Below, piece by piece: positions 35,430 to 42,266 of a stretch of 64,000 nucleotides of DNA. A program made the translations under genes and the position numbers. Source of the DNA: Nocardioides panacisoli (GTDB lineage: Bacteria > Actinomycetota > Actinomycetes > Propionibacteriales > Nocardioidaceae); contig NZ_CP080409.1 in the NCBI RefSeq assembly GCF_019448235.1, positions 1,364,001 through 1,428,000 of the forward strand, read 5' to 3'. Position 1 is the stretch's first letter, and each line of letters starts with the position of its first letter. The notes beneath the pieces were generated by a model that worked only from the letters and a program-made list of their open reading frames with translations, searched no databases and was not told the origin of the DNA.

Positions 35430-35683
35430 CACGACACCTCGTCCATGACCGGCAGCCAACCGTCGTCGAACGAACCCCGTCGGGCGGCGAGCAGCAGTCG
35501 CGTACGCCGCTCCACCTCCCGCGGGAGCTCGCTCGGCGGACAACCGGCCGCCCGTGCGAAGTGGACGGCGCGCGAGTAGCAACGCATGACCACCCCGGCC
35601 GGGTGGTCGTCGTACTCCTCGACGAGCTGTGCGACGCCGTCCAGCAGTTCCTGCCGTGCTTGTTTCACCTCGTTGATCGTCAT
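35429..35683 (-). CDS. Small hypothetical protein coupled to DUF1918
   Basis: 84 residues from ATG 35683 behind GGGGGGA: MTINEVKQARQELLDGVAQL..., then VVMRCYSRAVHFARAAGCPP. Helical, soluble, no recognised family. Confidence 0.65.
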   Translation of the reverse strand: MTINEVKQARQELLDGVAQLVEEYDDHPAGVVMRCYSRAVHFARAAGCPPSELPREVERRTRLLLAARRGSFDDGWLPVMDEVS

Positions 35684-35867
35684 GATCCCCCCTGGATCAG
35701 ACTCGGGTGCTGCGTGATGCGGGTGGTGCGGTGCCCGAGACCGGGCTTGAGTGGCGTGGAACCACCCGTGTGGCGATGCTCGGTGGCTCCTGCCCCGATG
35801 TTCCCCCGCTCGTCGCCTGTTGTTCACCTACGCCCCGAGTTTTCCCAAGAACTGGGGATGGCGCCCC

Positions 35868-35938
35868 TTGGTCGAGCTTGCCGAGACCCCCGTTGGTCGA
35901 GCTTGTCGAGACCGCCGTTGGTCGAGCCTGTCGAGACC
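35868..35938. repeat. Three tandem palindromic repeats, 25-bp period
   Basis: Units start at 35868, 35893 and 35918, each TTGGTCGAGC followed by T/C-TG-T/C-CGAGACC. The outer GGTC and GACC arms are complementary. A degenerate fourth unit follows near 35944. Confidence 0.85.
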
Positions 35939-35986
35939 CTTCTGGTGGAGCCGCTCGAGCCTTGCACCCGCTGGCCTGACCCTTGC

Positions 35987-36028
35987 TGGTCGAGCAGGTC
36001 GCGAGGAACGAGCGACCGTGTCGAGACC
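35987..36028. repeat. Long palindromic repeat with inner stem
   Basis: TGGTCGAGCA...GTGTCGAGACC encloses GGTCGC-GAGGAACGA-GCGACC, a nested hairpin. Same family as 14265 and 38271. Confidence 0.75.
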
Positions 36029-36045
36029 CGGCGTCGGCCGAACCC

Positions 36046-36750
36046 TCAGCGATCCTCGTCCCCGATCGGCCCACCCGCACGACCTGCCTGCTTGCGCGCG
36101 TCCTGGTCACGACGACGCTTGACCTCCGCGTACGCGATGCCTCCGGCGAGCAGCACCGGACCGACGAACTTGAGCGCATCGCGGACCGGCTCCAGCCAGC
36201 CCGGCAATGACCAGTCGGGCAGGGAGAGGTCGGGCCACGGGATGTCGGGCAGCGGGAGGCTCGGCAGGTCCGGCAGCGGCAGGTCCCAGTCGGGCCACGG
36301 GATCGCGGGCAGGGCGTAGCGAGCGAGCAGCCAGAGCAGCAGGAGCGGTACGACGACCCCCGCGACCGCTGCGGCGACCCGGCGGGCGCCGTACTGACGG
36401 GGATGGGCGCGGATCCAGGCCTCCCGCCTGGCTGCGGCCGAGCCCGGCGCGGGATCGAAGTCGGTCCCGCCGACGCCGAGGTGTGCCTGGGTCGCAGCGT
36501 CACTGGACTCGGACCCGCTCGGCGCGAAGTGGGTGACGCGGCGCGCGGGCCCGAGGAACGCGGGCAGCCGCACGCCCACGGCACCGGCGTCACCGCCGGC
36601 GAGGACGACCTTCTCGTCGCTGGTCCTCTTCCGCGCGATCTCCTCGCCGTCGGCCAGCCACACGATCTCGCGCCCCAGACCGGCGTGGGTGAGCACGATC
36701 TCGAAGGCCCGGCCCTCGACGGCCAGGTGCCACCGCTCCTGCGTCGCCAT
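36046..36750 (-). CDS. Membrane protein with Pro-Asp-rich linker
   Basis: 234 residues. The N-terminal 90 residues form a soluble domain (WHLAVEGRAFEIVLTHAGLG; WLADGEEIARKR). A membrane helix (AAAVAGVVVPLLLLWLLARY) is followed by a repeat of LPDLP/WPD units (DWDLPLPDLPSLPLPDIPWP and so on) and a second hydrophobic segment. Divergent from the TetR gene with an operator between, so it is the likely TetR target. Function unknown. Confidence 0.72.
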   Translation of the reverse strand: MATQERWHLAVEGRAFEIVLTHAGLGREIVWLADGEEIARKRTSDEKVVLAGGDAGAVGVRLPAFLGPARRVTHFAPSGSESSDAATQAHLGVGGTDFDPAPGSAAARREAWIRAHPRQYGARRVAAAVAGVVVPLLLLWLLARYALPAIPWPDWDLPLPDLPSLPLPDIPWPDLSLPDWSLPGWLEPVRDALKFVGPVLLAGGIAYAEVKRRRDQDARKQAGRAGGPIGDEDR

Positions 36751-36760
36751 CAGGTAATAA

Positions 36761-36776
36761 TAGAGTGACCACTCTA
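36761..36776. promoter_or_regulatory. TetR operator
   Basis: TAGAGTG-AC-CACTCTA, a perfect 7-bp inverted repeat with a 2-bp centre, 11 bp from the membrane-protein start and 14 bp from the TetR start. It should be bound by the adjacent TetR protein and repress both genes. Confidence 0.82.
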
Positions 36777-36789
36777 GGAAAGGAAGCCG

Positions 36790-37383
36790 ATGGCCCGCAC
36801 CGTCGACCCCGAGCGCCACGAGGCGCGACGACTGGTGATCATCGACGCCGCGCTCACTCGGTTCGCCGCGGACGGCTACGAGCGCGCGACGACAGCGGCG
36901 ATCTGCCGGGAGGCGGGCATCTCCTCGGGCACGTTCTTCCACTACTTCCCCACCAAGCTGGGGCTGCTGCTGGCGATCCTCGACCTCGGCACCGCGGAGA
37001 CCCGCGACTGGTTCGCCGCCCAGGAGGGTCGCGACGACGGCGCCCGGGTCGTGCTCGACTACGTCGAGCATGCGGCGGAAGACTTCGCCGACCCACGCCT
37101 GCCCGGGTTCGTCCGCGCCGTGGGTGCGCTGATGGGCGTGCCCGAGGTAGCCCACGCCCTCGCGCGCGACGACGACGCGGTCCGCAGCGGACTCACACCG
37201 TGGGTGGGGCGCGCGCAGCGGGCGGGCGGCGTGCGCGATGACCTGTCCGCGGGGCGGCTGGCCGAGTGGGTGCTGGCGATCGTCGACGGGTACGTCGGCC
37301 GGCTGGCGTCGGCTCCCGGCTTCGACCAGGCGAGCGAGCAGACGATGCTCAGCGACGCCGTTCGACGACTGATGCGGCCGTGA
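36790..37383 (+). CDS. TetR/AcrR family transcriptional regulator
   Basis: 197 residues. The N-terminal HTH is typical: IIDAALTRFAADGYERATTA, AICREAGISSGTFFHYFPTK. The C-terminal ligand domain spans about 65-190 with no recognisable effector signature. ATG 36790 lies behind AGGAAAGG. It is divergent from the membrane-protein gene and probably autoregulated through the palindrome at 36761. Confidence 0.92.
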   Translation: MARTVDPERHEARRLVIIDAALTRFAADGYERATTAAICREAGISSGTFFHYFPTKLGLLLAILDLGTAETRDWFAAQEGRDDGARVVLDYVEHAAEDFADPRLPGFVRAVGALMGVPEVAHALARDDDAVRSGLTPWVGRAQRAGGVRDDLSAGRLAEWVLAIVDGYVGRLASAPGFDQASEQTMLSDAVRRLMRP

Positions 37384-37386
37384 GCC

Positions 37387-38193
37387 CTACCGCGACCACT
37401 GCGTCCGCGGCCGCGGCAGTGCGACCCCGTCGACGGTGACGTCGAGACGTTCGGCGTAGAAGCAGACGAGGTCCCGCACGGGCGCGGCGTCGTTGAGCGG
37501 CTCGGGATAGCTCCACGCGATGTCGGCGCCGTCGTCTCCCGACGGCGCGTGGCTGAGGTAGGAGGCGACGCCCTTGTAGGCGCAGACCGAGGTGGTGTCG
37601 CTCGGCGTGAGCAGGTCGAGCTGGACGTCCTCGGGTGGCAGGTACCACCGCGGCGGCAGGTGCGTCTCGAGCAGGAGCACCGGTCGGGTGGAGTCGGCCA
37701 GCGTGACGCCGTCGAGGGCGAATGTGACGTGGCGGGAGGTCGGGAGGCAGTCGATCCGCTTGAACGGGTCGCGCGGGTGCCCGATGACCTCCTGCTCCTC
37801 CTCGTGCCAGCTGAACGGCGCGTGGTCGAGCACGATCCGGTCGGCGAGGTCCGGATCCGCCGGCCGGTACGCCGACCCGCCGACGCGCTCACCGTCGACG
37901 ACGACAGCGACCTCGGTGCCCGGCGTGGTGTACGTCGTCACGTTCGGCGGCACCAGCGGCGGCAGCTCCGCGAGGTCGACCGCGATCTCGTCACCGGTCT
38001 CGAGGTCGGCGACGAAGTCACTCGCGGGCAGTGCATACCGCGGTACGACGCGCCGCGGCTCCCAGACGAGCCACGCGTCGTACGTGTCGGCGACGGGACG
38101 ACCGTCATGACTCACCCGCACCCGCTGCGGGCGCGGCTCATAGCGCATCTCGTTCGAGATCGGCGGAGCGACCTCGGAGAACCGAACGGCCAT
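37387..38193 (-). CDS. DUF427 domain protein (two copies)
   Basis: 268 residues with two DUF427 repeats. The first includes VRVSHDGRPVADTYDAWLVW and LPASDF; the second has LPPRWYLPPEDVQLDLL, VCAYKGVASYLSH and IAWSYPEPL. DUF427 folds as a small beta barrel of unknown role. ATG 38193 sits 9 nt after GGGAGG. It converges on the TetR gene with 3 bp between stops. Confidence 0.88.
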   Translation of the reverse strand: MAVRFSEVAPPISNEMRYEPRPQRVRVSHDGRPVADTYDAWLVWEPRRVVPRYALPASDFVADLETGDEIAVDLAELPPLVPPNVTTYTTPGTEVAVVVDGERVGGSAYRPADPDLADRIVLDHAPFSWHEEEQEVIGHPRDPFKRIDCLPTSRHVTFALDGVTLADSTRPVLLLETHLPPRWYLPPEDVQLDLLTPSDTTSVCAYKGVASYLSHAPSGDDGADIAWSYPEPLNDAAPVRDLVCFYAERLDVTVDGVALPRPRTQWSR

Positions 38194-38747
38194 GCCTCGC
38201 ATCCTCCCACCGTAGTCCCTCCCGAGCCACCCTCCTGCTTGAGCACCCCTTGTCCGTCCAGAGCCACTTGTTGGTCGAGCCGGCGAGCGCCAGAGAGCCG
38301 TGTCGAGACCCCGAGCGTGTCCGCCCACGGACCGAAGCCCATCGCCCTACGGCCGCCTTACGGACGAGGACGAGCACGAGAGCACAGCAGGCCCGAACGC
38401 CGAGATCTCGGTACCACTCATCCTCGGCATCCTGTGCCTGACCATCGGCGTGAACCTGTCCCCGAACGCCTTTCCACGACGAACCTCCGTGACGCCAGGT
38501 TCGTCCCCTTCCCCTCACGTTCGCCACACAAGAACGGAACGGCGTCACTCCGCCCAGAAAGACGCGGGCATGCTCAAGCATCTTGAACCCGAAGTTCCGT
38601 CAACCAAGAAGCCCTTCCGCCTTCGCCCACATCGCGAGATCTCGGGAACGCACCCCCCGCTTGGGCCTCAGGTCCGAGAACCCGTTCCGGTAGAGCAGTC
38701 GGCCCTGCGCTTGCTTGAACCGCATGCCCGTCCCGGGGTCGCGATGA
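38194..38747. other. Stretch without a recognisable intact gene
   Basis: It contains the palindromic repeat at 38271-38310. From about 38340 the base composition falls in GC. The last part may hold decayed N-terminal sequence of the broken GIY-YIG gene, but no frame is convincing. Confidence 0.45.
38271..38310. repeat. Dispersed palindromic repeat (long form)
   Basis: TTGGTCGAGCCGGC...GCCGTGTCGAGACC, same family as 14265-14305 and 35987-36028. Confidence 0.7.
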
Positions 38748-39430
38748 ATGCGGACAGTCGCAACCAGACTCTCGCCACGCAGGCTGACGAATCCCCGACG
38801 TAACGTCCGTTCAGCAAAGGGGACTCGCACATGGCTCGGAGGGCGAAGTCCAGCGGAGTCGGCGAACCACTTCAACTCGCGATACACTGTGACGCTGCGC
38901 GAAGACCCAGTGGGACCGTTCATCCGTCGGCTGTATTTCCGACACAAGCGGTCCGGAAGGAACATTCGCCGCACGATGGAGTCAGTGCTTCCCACGATGA
39001 CGGTCTCGGCGATCCTCGAAGAGCCGTTTGCCGGTGACCCTTTCCGGGACACGACCAAATCAACCACAGCCTTGCCGACCTTCAGACGATCGTCAGTCAG
39101 TCGCGGGCCGACTGGCGCATCGCGTTGGGGAGCATGAAGGGGGTCTATGTCATCCACGACCAGGAGACCGGGCAACGGTACGTCGAATCCGCGTACGGCG
39201 ACACCGGCATCTGGCAACGCTGGACGTCGTACGCAGCCACGCTGCACGGCGGCAACTTCGGCCTGAAGGACCTGGTTGAGCGCAAGGGCGAGGAGTACTA
39301 CCGGACAAACATGCGATTCGCGCTCCTGGAGTACTGGTCGATGCGTACGGACGATGACCACGTCCTTGAACGCGAGCCATACTGGAAGAACGTGCTTCAT
39401 GCTCGGTCACTCGGTCACAACAGGAACTGA
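38748..39430 (+). pseudogene. GIY-YIG nuclease family gene, frameshifted
   Basis: The 3' part (from ATG 39134) reads MKGVYVIHDQETGQRYVESA, GIWQRWTSYAATLHGGN and HVLEREPYWKNVLHARSLGH, a GIY-YIG nuclease. Family members have a longer N-terminus. Its sequence is present in another frame upstream: VGPFIRRLYFRHKRSGRNIR to EEPFAGDPF ends near 39045, while the nuclease frame begins PGHDQINHSLADLQTIV just after an in-frame TGA at 39035. Inserting one base in the CCCTTTCC run would join them. The second motif reads Y-V-E rather than Y-V-G. It is probably a pseudogene, or a sequencing error. Confidence 0.55.
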
Positions 39431-39493
39431 CCTCCAAGTGCTACCGCAGCCCCACCATGACTCACCGAGGCTTGTGACTGAGCCTGACGCCCT

Positions 39494-39919
39494 CTAGCCC
39501 GGAAGTTCACCAGCCAAGCGCTCGACGCGGAGTACGTCGACCTCGTGCTGGACGTCGCCGGACATGGCGGCCGCCATACGGAGGTGCGGGAGGGCGTCAC
39601 GGTGCTTGGATTGGCGCTCCAGCGCGCGTCCGAGGGCGTGGCGGGCCCACGTGTCCGACGGGTCGTCCTCGACCAGCGCACTGAGCTCGGCCTCTGCCTT
39701 CGCGACCTGGGCACGCTGCATGTAGGCCCAGGCACGAAGGGCGCGCAGGCCCTTGTTGGTCGGCTCCTGCTCCAGCGCTGGTTCGAGGAGCTCCAGTGCT
39801 TCGCGTGGCGCGCGGCGGGTCAGCAGGTCGTGGGCAGTGCGGTACGCCGACTCGGGACGCTCGGACGCGCCGGGGAAGACCACGGCGGGAGCGGGGAGGT
39901 CGTCGTACTGCTCGGACAT
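39494..39919 (-). CDS. TPR-repeat protein
   Basis: 141 residues. About three tetratricopeptide repeats lie at 25-130 (AYRTAHDLLTRRAPREALEL; LRALRAWAYMQRAQVAKAEA; WARHALGRALERQSKHRDAL). The N-terminus is acidic. It probably serves as a protein-protein adaptor. ATG 39919 is the start. It is divergent from the RNase P RNA gene. Confidence 0.82.
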   Translation of the reverse strand: MSEQYDDLPAPAVVFPGASERPESAYRTAHDLLTRRAPREALELLEPALEQEPTNKGLRALRAWAYMQRAQVAKAEAELSALVEDDPSDTWARHALGRALERQSKHRDALPHLRMAAAMSGDVQHEVDVLRVERLAGELPG

Positions 39920-40002
39920 GATGCTGCCAACGCTACGACGGGTGCGTCGATTCCCGCAGGCTCTCGACCACGACGATCCGCACCGAGTTCGATAGCCTTG
40001 CC

Positions 40003-40364
40003 GCGGACGGGCCGGCCGGGTGACCGCGTGAGTTCGAGCGATCGGACTCCCGAGGAAAGTCCGGACTCCACAGAGCAGGGTGGTGGGTAACACCCACCCG
40101 AGGTGACTCGCGGGACAGTGCCACAGAGAACAGACCGCCCCGCCGCGAGGCGGGGTAAGGGTGAAACGGTGGGGTAAGGGCCCACCAGTGCGGCGGGCGA
40201 CCGTCGCAGCTCGGCAAACCCCACCCGGAGCAAGGCCAGACAGCGTGCGTTCGAGGGCTGCTCGCCCGAGCACGCGGGTAGGCCGCTGGAGGCCGTCGGC
40301 AACGGCGGCCCTAGATGGATGGTCACCACCACAGAATCCGGCTTACAGGCCGGCCCGTCCCTTA
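40003..40364 (+). ncRNA. rnpB: RNase P RNA component, bacterial class A
   Basis: The catalytic RNA of RNase P, which trims tRNA 5' ends. The universally conserved 5' block GAGGAAAGTCCGGACTCC lies near 40062-40079, followed by CACAGAGCAGGGTG. Later come GGGTGAAACGGTGGGGTAAG and, at the 3' side, CACAGAATCCGGCTTACAGG. The ends pair as helix P1: GGACGGGCCGGC near 40005 with GGCCGGCCCGTCC near 40348-40360. Boundaries are set from P1 and may be off by a few bases. Confidence 0.96.
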
Positions 40365-40642
40365 ACCCCCTTCTGACCTGCGAGAATGTGCTTCAGGCAC
40401 CTCTACTGTCCGCATACTGTCCGCAAGATTTTTCGTTCTTGGTCGAGAGTGACCGTCACGAACCATGGATGATCACCAACGCCGACATGGTTGCGACCGG
40501 CCGTGACGCACCAGCCGTGGTGTGAGTGCGGGTCGGGAACGCTCGGCGTCCCGCTCTCCTCGCGTGGTTCGAGCCATACATCGATCAGATCGTCGAGATG
40601 GTCACGGCCTGGAGCCGGCTCATCGAACTAGGTTGACGGGCG
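40365..40642. other. Spacer between rnpB and the element integrase
   Basis: No gene seen. It holds a tandem 11-bp repeat TACTGTCCGCA at 40404-40414 and 40415-40425 followed by a T-rich run (GATTTTTCGTTCTT). The T-run may end rnpB transcription; the repeats may be integrase arm sites. The rest shows nothing distinct. Confidence 0.5.
40404..40425. repeat. Tandem 11-bp repeat
   Basis: TACTGTCCGCA twice, head to tail, about 40 bp downstream of rnpB and about 220 bp from the integrase stop. Confidence 0.7.
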
Positions 40643-41782
40643 TCATTCAGGCAGAGCGGAGGGCTCGTCGCCGGTCGGTATCGGGCCCAGCGCATTCTGG
40701 ATCACCGTTCGCGAGCGATCGTCCTCGTCTCCCATGAGGTGACCGTAGGTGTCCCAGGTTTCCGAGGCCGACTTGTGGCCGAGCATGCTCTGCAGTGCCT
40801 TGATCGAGGTGCCGCCGGAGATGTGTATCGAAGCGAAGTAGTGGCGCAGGTCGTGCGGCGTCGCGTCGGTCCCGACCGCGGTCGCCGCGTTCTTCCAGAC
40901 AGTCCACAGGGTGCTGGTGCGGACGGGGGCGCCGTACTCGCTGGTGAACAGGAGCCCGGTCTCGTGGACTCCGAACTTCTCGATGTGGTCCTTGACTGCT
41001 TCCAGGACGACGTCGGCGACCGGAATCGTCCGGACCGAGGCTTGGGTCTTGGGGCGCGTGAATGTGACGTTGTCGCCTGTCGCCTCGCGGTCGAGCTGTC
41101 GGTCGACCCGAATGGTGCCGAAGTCGAGCGAGATCCGGTCGTCGGTCAGTCCGAGGAGTTCGCCGCGCCGCATTCCGGTGCCGGCACCGAGCGTGACGAA
41201 GAGCCGATAGCGCTCCGGCATGACATCGCGCAGCGCGAGGACGGTCTGGGTGGTGATCGGGACGAGCGCCGACTTCGAGTCGAGCTTGGGAAGCTTGATG
41301 TCCTCGCATGGCGAGAGGGGGATCACTCGATCCCGCACGGCAGCACGGAGCACCATGGCGAGAATCAGGTATCGGTTCTTGACGGTGGTCGCCGCTGCTG
41401 ATTGCGACCAGGACTTGACGAGCATCTGTACGTCGTCGCGGGTGATCTGGTCCAGGCGCGTTGCCCCGAGCACCGGATATATGTGCACGGTCAGTGCGGT
41501 CCGGATCGACGATTCGGTGCTCGGGGCGTGGATCTGGCGTTTGCGCCAGCGCTCGGCGTAGGCCTGCAGGGTCTCCTTGCCGGCGCGCGGGTCGGCCCAC
41601 TGGCCTGTGATGAGTCCCGCACTTTGCGCGTCGAGCCAATCCTGGGCCTCACGCTTTCGCTGGAAGAGCCGTGCGTGTTCCTTGCCGCCGCGGTCCCGGT
41701 AGCGCGCTTGGTAGCGCACACCGGTGCGCTCGGCGCCGGAGGTGGTTCTCCAATGGATGGTCCGCTTCTTGATGCTGGCCAC
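40643..41782 (-). CDS. Tyrosine recombinase / integrase
   Basis: 379 residues. The N-terminal arm-binding domain (RYQARYRDRGGKEHARLFQR) is of the AP2-like type, the core-binding domain follows at about 70-155, and the catalytic domain at 170-360 has Arg205 (GTGMRRGELL), Lys245, His310 and Arg313 (HDLRH), His336 (LGHKS) and Tyr346 (DTYGH). All are intact. It is typical of actinobacterial integrative elements and of phage integrases. It lies 37 bp beyond the excisionase-like gene. Confidence 0.93.
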   Translation of the reverse strand: MASIKKRTIHWRTTSGAERTGVRYQARYRDRGGKEHARLFQRKREAQDWLDAQSAGLITGQWADPRAGKETLQAYAERWRKRQIHAPSTESSIRTALTVHIYPVLGATRLDQITRDDVQMLVKSWSQSAAATTVKNRYLILAMVLRAAVRDRVIPLSPCEDIKLPKLDSKSALVPITTQTVLALRDVMPERYRLFVTLGAGTGMRRGELLGLTDDRISLDFGTIRVDRQLDREATGDNVTFTRPKTQASVRTIPVADVVLEAVKDHIEKFGVHETGLLFTSEYGAPVRTSTLWTVWKNAATAVGTDATPHDLRHYFASIHISGGTSIKALQSMLGHKSASETWDTYGHLMGDEDDRSRTVIQNALGPIPTGDEPSALPE

Positions 41783-41819
41783 GATGGTCTCCTTGGCTCC
41801 AGGCGCCCGACGCGGTGGC

Positions 41820-42053
41820 TCAGGCGGCGTCCGGTCCGGCGTCCTTCGTTTTCTGGTCGTTGATCCAGCGCCGGAGGTCGCCGACAGTGATGGCTAGCTT
41901 GCGTCCCATCTTGAAGAGAGGAGGTCCCTCTCCTTGCTGGCGCCACCAGTACATGGTGTTGATCGACCTCCTCAGAATGCCAGCGACTTCCGGCAGAGTC
42001 AGGATGGCGTCGTCATCTACCGCGGGCGGCAGCGCGTTGGTGTGGGTACTCAT
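41820..42053 (-). CDS. Excisionase-like helix-turn-helix protein
   Basis: 77 residues from ATG 42053 behind GAGAG. The MerR-like DNA-binding segment is LTLPEVAGILRRSINTMYWW, then PPLFKMGRKLAITVGDLRRW, the usual layout of Xis/AlpA-type proteins. Placed just upstream of the integrase gene, it should direct excision or regulate the integrase. Confidence 0.85.
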   Translation of the reverse strand: MSTHTNALPPAVDDDAILTLPEVAGILRRSINTMYWWRQQGEGPPLFKMGRKLAITVGDLRRWINDQKTKDAGPDAA

Positions 42054-42266
42054 GGCTCTCTCCTGTCGTTGTCGTCTCACTGCCGACGTCATTGGTCGAC
42101 ATCGTCGCCGCGGACCCGACCCGCTCCGGATCGATCCCTCACTCTGAAGAGCAACCACTTCTCACTGATTTCGGACACGAACCGTCGAGGTTTTCCAAGG
42201 TCATGCCAGGGATTGGCCGCGCAGCGGCGTTTCCCTGCACCACTCGGAGTCCGCTGGCGGCGCCCT

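Larger units (their letters stand above)
35684..36045. other. Gene-free stretch with palindromic repeats
   Basis: No coding region is supported. The first half (35684-35867) is probably promoter and leader for the coupled DUF1918 pair. The second half is filled by a tandem array of short palindromes and one long palindrome. Confidence 0.6.

Noticed and set aside
35868..35938. Possible mini-CRISPR array
   Set aside because: The period is 25 bp with only 4-bp gaps between 21-bp units, there are no spacers of CRISPR size and no cas genes. These are palindromic repeats.
40330..40364. rnpB 3' end as attachment site of the second element
   Set aside because: The integrase lies next to rnpB, but I found no second copy of the rnpB 3' sequence near 45000-45400 or elsewhere, so the claim is not supported.
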